Shown here: positions 55,490 through 64,000 of the stretch, one piece after another
Numbering within the stretch: the stretch's first letter is position 1
How the letters are laid out: every line of letters starts with the position of its first letter
Assembly (NCBI RefSeq): GCF_000226215.1
Contig: NZ_AGFF01000023.1
Span: 186,001 to 250,000 of the forward strand
Direction of reading: 5' to 3'
Source: Dietzia alimentaria 72
GTDB lineage: Bacteria; Actinomycetota; Actinomycetes; Mycobacteriales; Mycobacteriaceae
Length of the DNA stretch: 64,000 bases
The notes under the pieces: generated by a model
The model's database searches: none
What the model was told of the DNA's origin: nothing
What the model saw: the letters and a program-made list of their open reading frames with translations, nothing else
Program-made: the position numbers and the translations under genes

Positions 55490-58306
55490 GTGGCAGGCAA
55501 GCCCCGGGTACACGAACTGGCAAAAGAGTTCGGTGTCACCAGTAAAGAACTTCTGACGAAGCTCCGCGATCAGGGAGAATTCGTCAAGTCGGCGTCCTCG
55601 ACACTCGAGGCCCCGGTCGTCCGGCGCCTCCGCGAGGCCCACAAGCCGGCGGGCGGCGCAGACTCCGCCCCCGCAGACTCCAAGCCCACCGGCGCAGCGT
55701 CGCCGAAACCGAGTGCGGCAGCGTCGAAGCCCGGGCCAAAGCCCGGTGCGGACCCGCGGACCGCAGCGGCCAAGCCAGCTGCATCCACGCCGTCGACGGG
55801 GCCCAAGCCGGGAGCGCCGGCCGCCAAGCCGGCACCCGCCGAGACTCCGGCTCCCGCAGCGAAGCCCACCCCGGGCGCGGCTGCGGGCCCGAAGCCGGGG
55901 GAGGCCAAGCCCGCTCCGGGTGCGACCCCGGGCCCGACGCCCGCGGCTGCATCCCGCCCGGCACCCGGCCCGCGCCCGGCTGGACCGAAACCCGGTCCCA
56001 AGGCACCTCGTGTCGGCAACAACCCGTACTCGAGTGGCACCACACCGGCTCCGCGTCCCCAGGCCGGTCCCCGTCCGGGACCAGGCCAGGCGGGCCCGCG
56101 TCCGGGTGGAGCACGTCCGTCGCCAGGCCAGGGTGGACCCCGTCCGCCCCAGCGCCCGGGCGCTCCGGGACAGGGCGGTCCGCGCCCCACGCCCGGCAAC
56201 ATGCCGCCTCGTCCGAGCCCCGGCCAGATGCCGGGTCAGGTCGCTCGCCCCGCTGCGGGTCGGGGCCGTCCGGGTGGTCCCGGCGGTCGTCCCGGTGGTG
56301 GAGGTTTCCGTCCAGGTGGCGGCGCTCCCGCCGGTGGCGGTGGCGGTTTCCGGGGTCGTCCCGGTGGCGGCAATCGTGGTCGCGGCGGTGCCGCGGGTGC
56401 GTTCGGTCGTCCGGGTGGCGCCCCTCGTCGCGGTCGTAAGTCGAAGCGGCAGAAGCGTCAGGAATACGACTCGATGCGGGCTCCAGAGGTCGGCGGCGTC
56501 CGGCTTCCCGACGGTCGCGGCCAGGTCCTTCGACTGGCACAGGGTGCCTCGCTGAGCGACTTCGCCGACAAGATCGACGTGAACCCGTCGCAGCTCGTCC
56601 AAGCGCTGTTCAACCTGGGTGAGATGGTCACGGCCACGCAGTCCGTGACGCCGGAGACCCTCCAGCTCCTCGGCGAGGAGATGGGTTTCAAGGTTCAGGT
56701 CGTCAGCCCCGAGGACGAGGACCGCGAACTGCTGGATTCGTTCGACCTGTCTTTCGGTGAGGACGAGGGTGGCGAGGATGACCTCGAGGTTCGTCCTGCC
56801 GTCGTGACGGTCATGGGTCACGTCGACCACGGTAAGACGCGGCTGCTCGACAGCATCCGCTCCGCCAAGGTCGGCGAGGGCGAGGCCGGAGGCATCACCC
56901 AGCACATCGGTGCGTACCAGGTGACCGTCCCGGTCGACGAGGTCGATCGGACCATCACCTTCATCGACACCCCCGGTCACGAGGCGTTCACCGCGATGCG
57001 TGCGCGCGGCGCCAAGTCGACCGACATCGCGATCATCGTGGTGGCGGCGGACGACGGTGTGATGCCGCAGACGGTGGAGGCGATCAACCACGCACAAGCG
57101 GCCGATGTGCCGATCGTCGTGGCGGTCAACAAGATCGATAAGGAGGGCGCACAGCCCGACAAGATCCGTGGTCAGATGACCGAGTACGGGCTGGTCCCGG
57201 AGGAGTACGGCGGCGACACCATGTTCGTCGACATCTCCGCCAAGCAGGGCCTGAACATCGAGGCACTGCTCGAGGCCGTGGTCCTGACCGCTGATGCGTC
57301 GCTGGACCTGCGGGCCAACCCGGATATGGATGCGCAGGGCGTTGCCATCGAGGCGCACCTGGATCGCGGTCGCGGTCCGGTTGCCACGGTGCTCATCCAG
57401 CGCGGCACCCTCCGCGTGGGCGACTCGATCGTCGCCGGTGACGCCTACGGTCGTGTGCGTCGGATGGTCGACGAGCACGGTGAGGACGTCGCTGAGGCGA
57501 CTCCGTCGCGTCCGGTCCAGGTCATTGGTTTGACCAGCGTCGCCGGTGCCGGCGACACCCTGATGGTGGTCGAGGAGGACCGCACCGCACGGCAGATCGC
57601 CGACCGTCGTAATGCTCGCAAGCGCAACGCGATGGCCGCTCGTAGCCGCCGTCGGATCAGCCTCGAGGACCTGGATTCGCATCTCAAGGAGACGAGCCAG
57701 CTCAACCTGATCATCAAGGGCGACAACTCCGGTACCGTCGAGGCGCTCGAAGAGGCTCTCATGGGTATCGAGATCGACGATGAGGTGCAGCTGCGCGTCA
57801 TCGACCGAGGTGTCGGTGCCGTCACCGAGACCAACGTCAACCTGGCGGCCGCATCGGACGCGGTGATCATCGGGTTCAACGTGCGCGCAGAGGGTAAGGC
57901 CACTGAGATGGCCAACCGCGAGGGCGTGGACATCCGGTACTACTCGATCATCTACCAGGCGATCGACGAGATCGAGAGTGCGCTCAAGGGCATGCTCAAG
58001 CCGATCTACGAGGAGAAGCAGCTCGGTCAGGCGGAGATCCGCCAGATCTTCCGCTCCTCCAAGGTGGGCAACATCGCCGGTTGTATGGTGCTGGACGGCA
58101 TCATGCGGCGTAACGCGAAGGCACGGCTCATCCGAGACGGCAATGTCGTTGCGGAAGAGATGACCGTGACGTCGTTGCGGCGTGAGAAGGACGATGCGAC
58201 CGAGGTCCGCGAGGGCTTCGAGTGTGGTCTCACGGTGACGTACTCCGATATCAAGATCGGTGACATCGTCGAGACCTACGAGCTCGTGGAGAAGCCGCGC
58301 GACTGA
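55490..58306 (+). CDS. infB: translation initiation factor IF-2
   Basis: GTPase that brings fMet-tRNA to the 30S subunit (family knowledge). 938 aa from GTG 55490 with GAGGAG just upstream; a GTG four codons earlier is possible. The N-terminal [21 protein letters not shown] subdomain is followed by about 280 residues of Pro/Ala/Gly/Lys-rich low-complexity sequence ending in Gly-Arg repeats, then basic [13 protein letters not shown]. The G domain has GHVDHGKT (443-450), DTPGHEAF and NKID, followed by domains II-IV. Confidence 0.97.
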   Translation: MAGKPRVHELAKEFGVTSKELLTKLRDQGEFVKSASSTLEAPVVRRLREAHKPAGGADSAPADSKPTGAASPKPSAAASKPGPKPGADPRTAAAKPAASTPSTGPKPGAPAAKPAPAETPAPAAKPTPGAAAGPKPGEAKPAPGATPGPTPAAASRPAPGPRPAGPKPGPKAPRVGNNPYSSGTTPAPRPQAGPRPGPGQAGPRPGGARPSPGQGGPRPPQRPGAPGQGGPRPTPGNMPPRPSPGQMPGQVARPAAGRGRPGGPGGRPGGGGFRPGGGAPAGGGGGFRGRPGGGNRGRGGAAGAFGRPGGAPRRGRKSKRQKRQEYDSMRAPEVGGVRLPDGRGQVLRLAQGASLSDFADKIDVNPSQLVQALFNLGEMVTATQSVTPETLQLLGEEMGFKVQVVSPEDEDRELLDSFDLSFGEDEGGEDDLEVRPAVVTVMGHVDHGKTRLLDSIRSAKVGEGEAGGITQHIGAYQVTVPVDEVDRTITFIDTPGHEAFTAMRARGAKSTDIAIIVVAADDGVMPQTVEAINHAQAADVPIVVAVNKIDKEGAQPDKIRGQMTEYGLVPEEYGGDTMFVDISAKQGLNIEALLEAVVLTADASLDLRANPDMDAQGVAIEAHLDRGRGPVATVLIQRGTLRVGDSIVAGDAYGRVRRMVDEHGEDVAEATPSRPVQVIGLTSVAGAGDTLMVVEEDRTARQIADRRNARKRNAMAARSRRRISLEDLDSHLKETSQLNLIIKGDNSGTVEALEEALMGIEIDDEVQLRVIDRGVGAVTETNVNLAAASDAVIIGFNVRAEGKATEMANREGVDIRYYSIIYQAIDEIESALKGMLKPIYEEKQLGQAEIRQIFRSSKVGNIAGCMVLDGIMRRNAKARLIRDGNVVAEEMTVTSLRREKDDATEVREGFECGLTVTYSDIKIGDIVETYELVEKPRD

Positions 58307-58327
58307 TGTCGCCGGATAAGGCCGTGG

Positions 58328-58357
58328 GGGCAGGTTCCGTGGTGAACGGACCTGCCC
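58328..58357 (+). terminator. first hairpin after infB
   Basis: GGGCAGGTTCCGT (58328-58340) and ACGGACCTGCCC (58346-58357) pair along 12 bp with one bulged T and the loop GGTGA. Confidence 0.5.
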
Positions 58358-58385
58358 TCGCGGCATGCTGGGGTAGCCAGTGGTC

Positions 58386-58417
58386 GCGGGGACGGGCCTT
58401 CAGGGGCCCGTCCCCGC
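58386..58417 (+). terminator. second hairpin after infB
   Basis: A perfect 13-bp stem GCGGGGACGGGCC/GGCCCGTCCCCGC with loop TTCAGG, 35 bases before rbfA. Lacks a U-tract, so may only partly terminate or may protect or process the message. Confidence 0.6.
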
Positions 58418-58451
58418 CCGGACCGACCACACAGAGTCGAGGAGGATCGGC

Positions 58452-58913
58452 ATGACCGGTAAGGGACGTGCGGGACGGTTGGGCAAGCGGATCGGAGAGA
58501 TCGTCGCCATGGCGATCGAACACGAGATCAAGGATCCGCGGCTCGAGTTCGTCACCATCACCGACTCACGCATCACCGCGGACCTCCGGGTGGCGACCCT
58601 GTACTACACGGTGCGCGGTGCGACTCTCGACGAGGAGCCCGATCTCGAGGCTGCCGAGGATGCGTTGACCACAGCGCGCGGGAGATTGCGCACGATGGTC
58701 GGAAAGCAGACCGGCGTCAAGTTCACTCCGGAGCTGACCTTCGTCTTGGATTCCGTCCCGGACGCGGCTCGCTACATGGAAGAGCTGTTGGCCAAGGCGC
58801 GTGCGAGCGACGAAGAGGTCCGTCGTGCTGCAGAGGGTGCCCGCCCCGCTGGCGATGAGGACCCGTACCGCAGGCCCGAGGAGGACGAGCGGCCGGAGGG
58901 CGACGACCGGTGA
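58452..58913 (+). CDS. rbfA: ribosome-binding factor A
   Basis: Late 30S assembly and cold-adaptation factor (family knowledge). 153 aa from ATG 58452, with GGAGG upstream. Conserved start [26 protein letters not shown] and KH-like core [22 protein letters not shown]. An acidic charged tail ([18 protein letters not shown]) is typical of Actinobacteria. Its stop overlaps nrnA. Confidence 0.95.
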   Translation: MTGKGRAGRLGKRIGEIVAMAIEHEIKDPRLEFVTITDSRITADLRVATLYYTVRGATLDEEPDLEAAEDALTTARGRLRTMVGKQTGVKFTPELTFVLDSVPDAARYMEELLAKARASDEEVRRAAEGARPAGDEDPYRRPEEDERPEGDDR

Positions 58914-59890
58914 ACTCCCGGGTTGACGTCCGGAGGGCGGCTGAAGTTCTGGGCCGGCACCGAGAAGTGACCGTGCTGTGCCATGTCCGGCCGGATGCCG
59001 ACGCGCTCGGCAGCTCATGCGGACTCGCCCGTGCGCTACGTGCCGGGGGCTCGACTGTTCACCAGTCGTTCGACCCCGGCATCGTCCCGCCCTCGCTCCG
59101 CGCCATCCCCGGCACGGAGCACGTCGTGCCGTTGGCGCAAGTCCCGGCACATGACGGTCTTGTGGTCACGCTGGACTGCGCGAGCGCCGACAGGGTGGGG
59201 AACTGGGATCGACTGGCCGAGGCGGCAACTGAGATCCTGGTGGTGGACCACCATCGCTCGAATCCTGGATTCGGCGACCACATCCTGCTTGATCCGAATG
59301 CGGCGTCAACTGCGTCACTCGTTCTAGAGATCCTGGAGGCCGGCGGACTTCAGGTCGACCCGCACATCGCCACGGCTCTGTACGCGGGACTGGTCACTGA
59401 CACCGGTTCGTTCCGATGGGGTGGGCCAGACGCCCATGACACCGCCCGCCGTCTCCTGGCCGCCGGCGCTGAATCGAGCCAGCTGACGTATGCGCTCCTC
59501 GATGCCCACGGATTCTCGTGGCTCCGCATACTAGGCGAACTCCTGTCCTCGGCCCGTCTTGAACCCGAGACCCTGGGAGGTCTCGGATCAATCTGGTTGG
59601 CTGTTCCACACGCGATAATCGAGTCTTCCGAGGAGGAGGACGTGGAATCCCTGGTATCCCACCTGCGCGGTGCACGTGAGGCTCACGTCGCGGTGTTGCT
59701 GAAGGAATACCTGCCCGACGAATGGACGATCTCTCTGCGTTCCCGTCCTCCCGCGGGGGGTGCGGACGCCGTGGACGTGGCTGCCGTCGCGGCCGCACTG
59801 GGCGGCGGCGGACACCCTGCGGCGGCTGGCTGCACGGTCGCGGGGGATCTGGAATCGGTCTCCGCGAGGCTCCGTGGGCTCCTCGACTGA
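58910..59890 (+). CDS. nrnA: DHH-family phosphoesterase NrnA (nanoRNase/pAp phosphatase)
   Basis: Degrades short RNA oligonucleotides, 3'-phosphoadenosine 5'-phosphate and, in mycobacteria, cyclic-di-AMP products (family knowledge). The 326-aa protein has [23 protein letters not shown], the DHH motif [19 protein letters not shown] and the DHHA1 signature [14 protein letters not shown] start, GTGA overlap with rbfA. Confidence 0.93.
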   Translation: MNSRVDVRRAAEVLGRHREVTVLCHVRPDADALGSSCGLARALRAGGSTVHQSFDPGIVPPSLRAIPGTEHVVPLAQVPAHDGLVVTLDCASADRVGNWDRLAEAATEILVVDHHRSNPGFGDHILLDPNAASTASLVLEILEAGGLQVDPHIATALYAGLVTDTGSFRWGGPDAHDTARRLLAAGAESSQLTYALLDAHGFSWLRILGELLSSARLEPETLGGLGSIWLAVPHAIIESSEEEDVESLVSHLRGAREAHVAVLLKEYLPDEWTISLRSRPPAGGADAVDVAAVAAALGGGGHPAAAGCTVAGDLESVSARLRGLLD

Positions 59891-59924
59891 ACTGGCACAC
59901 GTTGGTCCTGATCCCGGTACGGGC

Positions 59925-61286
59925 GTGGCCGCCCTCGGACGGCGGCTGTGGTCAATAGCACTTCCGGTCCTGCCGGTGCTCGCGGCGGAGCCGGTCTACC
60001 TGCTCGTCGACGGGATCGTGGTGGGCCGTCAGGGACCCGATGACCTCGCTGCCCTCGGTGTGGGTGCACTGGTCCTGCTGGTTCTAGGAACCCAGATGAA
60101 CTTCCTGTCCTACGGCACCACCGCTCGCTCCGCACGACTGCACGGCGCCGGACGCCGGGCCGACGCGGTCGCCGAAGGCGTCCAGGCCACATGGATAGCG
60201 TTCGCGGTAGGCGCGACCGTGGTGGCAGCTGTTCTCGCACTGGTGGGGCCATTGACGCGCGTATTGGCCGCGGATGCCGAGGTCGCGGCAGAGGCCGCGG
60301 AATGGCTGCAGGTGGCGGTGTGGGGCATTCCGTGCATCCTCGTCGCGTCGGCGGGACACGGCTGGATGCGCGGCGTACAGAGACTTCGCACCCCGCTATT
60401 CCTGGTGACGGTGGGGATCGGGGTTTCCACCGCGGGGTGCGTGCTGCTCGTGCCCGGGCTCGGGCCGGCGCCCGCGTTGGGGTTGGTGGGTAGTGCGTGG
60501 TCCAATCTGGCGGGACAGGTGCTTATGGCGACGGGTTTCCTGGTGGCTCTGGTGCGCGAGCACCGGGGACCCCTGGGACCGCGGCGCACCGTGATCGTGA
60601 GCCAACTCCGTATGGGTGTGGACCTAGTGATCCGCACCGCGTCGTTCCAGATCACGTTCGCAGTAGCCACCACGGCCGCGGCTGCGGCCGGAGTGGGCTC
60701 GCTGGCAGCGCACCATCTGGCCCAGCAGATGTGGGCGCTCTATTCACTGGTATTGGATTCGGTCGCGATTGCCGCGCAATCACTGGTCGGCGCCGCCCTG
60801 GGGGCAGGCCTCGCCGCGCACGGCCGCGCGCTCGCGCGTGCAGTGGTGGTGTGGTCGCTCGGGCTGGGGGCGGTGCTGGCTGTGCTCACCGTGGCACTGC
60901 GTGGTCCTGTGTCCCTGTTCCTGGCGGGTGATCCCGGCGTGGCGGAGCGTCTGACGGTGGCGCTGGTCGGGATGGCGGTCGTGGTGATTCCGGCGGCGGT
61001 GGTGTTCGGCCTCGACGGTGTACTACTGGGGGCCGGAGACGCTGCATACCTGCGTACGAGCACGGTGATCGCCGCGCTGTCCGGTTTCCTGCCGGTTCTA
61101 CTGGCGACCCGCCACTTCGGCTGGGGTCTGGCGGGGATTTGGTGGGGGATGGGTGTGTTCGTGGGGATGAGACTGATAGCGGTGGCGATTCGAGTACGTG
61201 GCGAGGCATGGATGGTGACCGGTGCCGGAACACCTAACGGAGGTCGGATCGCGCGATCCAGCGCAGGGGAGGACGACGAATCATGA
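59925..61286 (+). CDS. MATE family efflux transporter (DinF-like)
   Basis: Multidrug and toxin extrusion exporter coupled to H+ or Na+ (family knowledge; substrate unknown). 453 aa from GTG 59925, with about twelve membrane helices. The start LWSIALPVLPVLAAEPVYLLVDGIVVGRQG is the typical DinF-like N-terminus. The frame is open into nrnA, so the exact start is not certain. Its stop overlaps the next gene. A DinF-like transporter after nrnA is conserved in mycobacteria. Confidence 0.9.
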   Translation: MAALGRRLWSIALPVLPVLAAEPVYLLVDGIVVGRQGPDDLAALGVGALVLLVLGTQMNFLSYGTTARSARLHGAGRRADAVAEGVQATWIAFAVGATVVAAVLALVGPLTRVLAADAEVAAEAAEWLQVAVWGIPCILVASAGHGWMRGVQRLRTPLFLVTVGIGVSTAGCVLLVPGLGPAPALGLVGSAWSNLAGQVLMATGFLVALVREHRGPLGPRRTVIVSQLRMGVDLVIRTASFQITFAVATTAAAAAGVGSLAAHHLAQQMWALYSLVLDSVAIAAQSLVGAALGAGLAAHGRALARAVVVWSLGLGAVLAVLTVALRGPVSLFLAGDPGVAERLTVALVGMAVVVIPAAVVFGLDGVLLGAGDAAYLRTSTVIAALSGFLPVLLATRHFGWGLAGIWWGMGVFVGMRLIAVAIRVRGEAWMVTGAGTPNGGRIARSSAGEDDES

Positions 61287-62209
61287 CCTCGACGCCGAGT
61301 CTGCGGGCGGTATCCGACCTCCACGTCGGGCATCGCGGCAACGCGGATGTGCTGGACGAGATCCACCCCGGTCATCCGGGTGACTGGCTGATCGTGGCGG
61401 GGGACGTCGCGGAGAAGACCGACCATGTGGTGAACGCGCTCGGTAGGTTAGCCGAGCGCTTCGAACGCGTGATCTGGGTGCCGGGAAACCACGAACTCTG
61501 GATCGGCCGCGACGACGAGGGCATCACGTCCCCGACGAAGTACGACCGCCTGGTGGAGGCCTGCCGCGCGATCGGTGTGGACACGCCGGAGGACCCATAC
61601 CCGTTGTGGACAGGGCCTGGCGGACCGGCGTGGATCGTGCCGATGTTCCTGCTCTACGACTACTCGTGGACGCTGGTGCGCGGCCAGTCCCGGCCGGACG
61701 CGTTAGCGGGCGCACGCGAACGACGCGTGGTGGCCTCTGATGAGTTCCTCATCGATCCGGCGCCGTATTCAGACGCGGCGGCGTGGTGCCGCGATCGTCT
61801 GGTTGCCACCACATCAAGGTTGGGCCGGATCGACCCACCCCATCCGACAGTCCTGATCAATCACTGGCCGCTGCTGCGGGACCCCACGCGGGTACTACGC
61901 CACCCCGACTTCGCCTTGTGGTGCGGCACGGATCAGACTGCCGATTGGCACCGCCGTTACCGCGCCGCCGCGTGCGTCTACGGACATCTGCACATCCCGA
62001 GGTCGTCCAGCTACGACGAGGTGCGTTTCGAGGAAGTCTCCCTGGGGTACCCGCGCGAGTGGGGGAGCCGGGGGCGTCCGGAGCCGCTGGCCCGTCAGAT
62101 CCTGCCCGCCCCGGCGGAGCCACAGGCGAGGTGGATCCGTGACGGGCAGGGACTGCCCCGGCTCGCCCGGCCGGGAGAGCCCGGACCATTCCTGGAGGAG
62201 GAGCAGTGA
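61283..62209 (+). CDS. pptH: metallophosphoesterase, PptH-like phosphopantetheinyl hydrolase
   Basis: Calcineurin-like phosphoesterase of 308 aa with all motifs: SDLHVGH, VAGDVAEKTDHV, VPGNHELW, LINHWPL and YGHLHIP. In M. tuberculosis the homologue next to pptT (PptH) removes phosphopantetheine from carrier proteins, opposing PptT (established knowledge). The same adjacency, with ATGA overlap from the MATE gene and GTGA into pptT, makes that role likely here. The C-terminal 40 residues are Pro-rich. Confidence 0.85.
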   Translation: MTSTPSLRAVSDLHVGHRGNADVLDEIHPGHPGDWLIVAGDVAEKTDHVVNALGRLAERFERVIWVPGNHELWIGRDDEGITSPTKYDRLVEACRAIGVDTPEDPYPLWTGPGGPAWIVPMFLLYDYSWTLVRGQSRPDALAGARERRVVASDEFLIDPAPYSDAAAWCRDRLVATTSRLGRIDPPHPTVLINHWPLLRDPTRVLRHPDFALWCGTDQTADWHRRYRAAACVYGHLHIPRSSSYDEVRFEEVSLGYPREWGSRGRPEPLARQILPAPAEPQARWIRDGQGLPRLARPGEPGPFLEEEQ

Positions 62210-62925
62210 TCCGCGACATTCTGCCACCCGATGTGGTGACGGTAACCGACTCCGAGTTGGGGATGGATGACGCGGCGGTGCTCGACGCGCTGCATCCGGT
62301 AGAGGCCGAGCAGATTGCCGGGGCGGTCGAGCGGCGGCGAGTCGAATTCGCGTCGGCCCGGGCGTGCGCGCGAGAGGCCATGACCAGGCTGGGCGTTCCC
62401 GTGGGGCCGGTGGTGCGCGGAGGTCAGGGCATGCCGGTGTGGCCGCCCGGAGTGGTGGGAACCCTCACACACACGGATGGTCTGCGCGCCGCAGCGCTGG
62501 CTCCGACGGGCCGGGTCCGCTCGCTGGGCGTGGATGTCGAGGTCCACGGGTCCCTGACGGACGGGGTCCTTGATGCCGTCTCGTTGCCGGACGAGGCGGC
62601 GTGGGTCCGCGCTGCTCGCTCGGATATGCCATCGGTGCACTGGGACCGCCTGCTGTTCACGGCCAAAGAGGCCACCTACAAAGCGTGGTTCCCGCTCACC
62701 CGGAGATGGTTGGGCTTCGCCGATGCACGGATCACCCTTGTTCCCGACAGGATCGACGACGACGTGGTCACCGGCGCACTGAGGTCGCGGATCTTGGTGG
62801 AGCCCCACGCGGTTGACGGGGGAGCGGATCTGCTTGAGTTCCACGGTCGTTGGGTGGTCCGGGACGGCTACGTGGCCTCGGCGATCGTGCTCCGACCGGC
62901 CGGCGTGGATACCGTGTTCCCGTGA
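62206..62925 (+). CDS. pptT: 4'-phosphopantetheinyl transferase PptT
   Basis: Sfp-type enzyme activating carrier proteins of fatty-acid, polyketide and siderophore synthases (family knowledge). The 239 aa have GTLTHTDGLRAA, LGVDVEVHGSL (metal-binding Asp/Glu) and FTAKEATYKAWFPLT (Lys/Glu motif). The substrate loop reads THTDG where THCDG is common. GTG overlaps pptH, and its stop overlaps truB. Being coupled to its opposing hydrolase allows balanced expression. Confidence 0.93.
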   Translation: MIRDILPPDVVTVTDSELGMDDAAVLDALHPVEAEQIAGAVERRRVEFASARACAREAMTRLGVPVGPVVRGGQGMPVWPPGVVGTLTHTDGLRAAALAPTGRVRSLGVDVEVHGSLTDGVLDAVSLPDEAAWVRAARSDMPSVHWDRLLFTAKEATYKAWFPLTRRWLGFADARITLVPDRIDDDVVTGALRSRILVEPHAVDGGADLLEFHGRWVVRDGYVASAIVLRPAGVDTVFP

Positions 62926-63833
62926 CCTCTCGCAGATCGGAACCCCGTCCCGCCCCCGAGCCCGGCCTCGTCGTGGTCGACAAACCGGGTGGTATGAGCA
63001 GTCACGATGTGGTCGCGCGCCTGCGCCGTTTCTTCGGTACACGCAAGGTCGGGCACGCGGGAACACTCGATCCGATGGCCACCGGAGTGCTGGTGGTGGG
63101 GATCGAACGCGCCACCAAGATGCTCGGGCTGCTCGCACTGGAGACCAAGTCCTACGAGGCCACCATCCGGCTGGGGCAGACAACCGCCACCGACGACGCT
63201 GAGGGCGAGATCACCGCCACCGCGGACGCTTCCGAGGTCTCCGACGAGGCGATCGACGCCGGAGTGGCCGCACTCACGGGGGAGATCGACCAGGTTCCCT
63301 CCGCCGTCAGCGCGATCAAGGTAGACGGCAAGCGAGCCTACGACCGTGTGCGGGCGGGCGAGGAGGTCGTGCTGAAGTCGCGGCGGGTCACGGTCTCCCG
63401 GTTCGACGTTCTGGGGCGGCTGCGCTCAGGTGAGGTGGTGGACCTCGTCGTCGTCGTCGACTGTTCCACCGGAACCTACATCCGGGCGCTCGCTCGGGAC
63501 CTCGGCGCGGGACTCGGTGTAGGAGGGCACCTGACGGCGCTCAGACGCACGATGGTGGGGCCGTTCGACCTGGACGTGGCCCGCACCCTCGAGGAGTTGG
63601 AGGCCGAACCCCGGCTCTCCCTCGACCTTGACGCCGCAGCGCTGGCAGCCTTCCCCCGTCGTGATATCGACGCAGAAGATGCCGAGGGACTCCGGCACGG
63701 AAGGTGGCTGGATGCCCAGGGCGACACCGGCGTGGTGGCGGCGGTCGCGCCGGACGGTCGGGTCGCGGCGCTCGTGTCGGAGTCGGGCAAGCGCGCGGCC
63801 CCGGTCGTCGTCATGCGACCGGCGGGGCTGTGA
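62922..63833 (+). CDS. truB: tRNA pseudouridine(55) synthase TruB
   Basis: Makes pseudouridine 55 in the T-loop of tRNAs (family knowledge). 303 aa from GTG 62922, which overlaps the pptT stop. Motifs: LVVVDKPGGMSSHDVV, the catalytic HAGTLDPMATGVL and VDCSTGTYIRALARDLG, with an actinobacterial C-terminal extension. The frame is open upstream, but the overlap start gives the family N-terminus. Confidence 0.96.
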   Translation: MTSRRSEPRPAPEPGLVVVDKPGGMSSHDVVARLRRFFGTRKVGHAGTLDPMATGVLVVGIERATKMLGLLALETKSYEATIRLGQTTATDDAEGEITATADASEVSDEAIDAGVAALTGEIDQVPSAVSAIKVDGKRAYDRVRAGEEVVLKSRRVTVSRFDVLGRLRSGEVVDLVVVVDCSTGTYIRALARDLGAGLGVGGHLTALRRTMVGPFDLDVARTLEELEAEPRLSLDLDAAALAAFPRRDIDAEDAEGLRHGRWLDAQGDTGVVAAVAPDGRVAALVSESGKRAAPVVVMRPAGL

Positions 63834-63843
63834 GTCCCGGGCG

Positions 63844-63849
63844 TATGGT
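63844..63849 (+). promoter_or_regulatory. -10 element, leaderless start of ribF
   Basis: TATGGT is 7 bases before the GTG at 63857. It also contains an ATG (63845) in frame with ribF, which would lie upstream of the transcript start. Confidence 0.5.
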
Positions 63850-63856
63850 GGTCGCC

Positions 63857-64000
63857 GTGCAACTGTGGCGAACTTTCGACGCGATCGTGACCCCCGACGG
63901 CGGGACTTCTGTCGCGCTCGGGGTGTTCGACGGGCTCCACAGGGGCCACAGAAAACTCGTGGAGCGTGCCGTTGACAGCGCACGCGAACTCGGTGCGAGC
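63857..64000 (+). CDS. ribF: bifunctional riboflavin kinase/FAD synthetase (3' partial)
   Basis: Only the first 48 codons are inside the window. They read MQLWRTFDAIVTPDGGTSVALG and then VFDGLHRGHRKLVERAV, the nucleotidyltransferase motif (GVFDGxHxGH) of the FMN adenylyltransferase domain of RibF. The frame runs off the end. GTG 63857 is chosen over ATG 63845 because the expected N-terminus is MQ-W-R and the -10 overlaps the ATG. truB-ribF order is conserved. Confidence 0.9.
   Translation, partial: MQLWRTFDAIVTPDGGTSVALGVFDGLHRGHRKLVERAVDSARELGAS

Noticed and set aside
55313-58366. 1017-codon open frame antisense to infB
   Set aside because: It mirrors the codon bias of infB, has no start signal or family motif, and infB itself is certain. 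Long antisense frames are usual at this GC content.
62206-62925. pptT as a biosynthetic-cluster enzyme
   Set aside because: No polyketide or non-ribosomal peptide genes nearby; the pptH-pptT-truB order is the core chromosomal arrangement.

Overview
The window is 64 kb of uniformly GC-rich, densely coding actinobacterial chromosome. Mycothione reductase, SepIVA, a Rip1-type site-2 protease, PptT beside a PptH-like phosphoesterase, DUF2469, DUF2631 and DUF4439 proteins, and many GTG starts with an extended -10 hexamer placed directly upstream point to the order Mycobacteriales. The gene order resembles the recG-to-ribF core of mycobacteria with many mycobacterial inserts missing. My guess is a Dietzia/Gordonia/Rhodococcus-type genome, with Dietzia most likely, but the genus cannot be fixed by eye. 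There is no tRNA, rRNA, CRISPR array, prophage or insertion sequence that I can see. About 64 genes cover nearly everything, and only one gene-free stretch exceeds 300 bases (29067-29488, the rpsB leader).

Layout. 1-10.8 kb: recG (5' end outside), rsmD-coaD, sepIVA, then a DUF177-rnc-mutM-OsmC-acyP-smc run with several start/stop overlaps. 10.8-14.3 kb: sdhC-sdhA-sdhB on the minus strand, wedged between smc and ftsY, which are usually neighbours. 14.4-19.4 kb: ftsY, amt-glnB (behind a well-formed GlnR-type box, but without glnD) and ffh, so both SRP GTPases lie close together. 19.6-24.1 kb: rpsP-khpA-rimM-trmD, rplS, lepB-rnhB-DUF2469. 24.2-28.5 kb: yraN-comM-like-dprA, then xerC. 28.5-33.9 kb: a secreted M23-like protein (minus), rpsB, tsf, pyrH, frr, cdsA. 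33.9-40.7 kb: LapA-like protein (minus), rlmN, DUF2631 (minus), dxr-rip1-ispG-GNAT. 40.8-49.8 kb: map, a Baeyer-Villiger-type monooxygenase, hydrolase-mtr (minus), mqo, cysG, and a luciferase-like monooxygenase gene broken by a one-base frameshift. 49.8-64 kb: yaaA (minus), proS, a Tat-lipoprotein/DUF4439 pair (minus), rimP-nusA-ylxR-infB-rbfA-nrnA-MATE-pptH-pptT-truB, and the start of ribF.

Functionally this is a growth block: translation (rpsP, rplS, rpsB, tsf, frr, infB, map, proS, rRNA/tRNA modification and ribosome-assembly factors), protein export (ffh, ftsY, lepB), cell-envelope precursors (cdsA, dxr, ispG), chromosome maintenance (recG, smc, xerC, mutM, rnhB), plus ammonium uptake and respiratory dehydrogenases (sdh, mqo).

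I see no obvious novel defence or mobile system. The most interesting items are: the split, ferritin-like Tat-lipoprotein/DUF4439 pair; a near-perfect four-half-site GlnR box before amt with glnD missing; an M23 peptidase-like protein that keeps the zinc ligands but has lost both catalytic histidines; perfect terminator-like hairpins inside the coding regions of lepB and rimM; a recurring leaderless-promoter pattern; the sdh operon placed inside the smc-ftsY junction; and the frameshifted monooxygenase.
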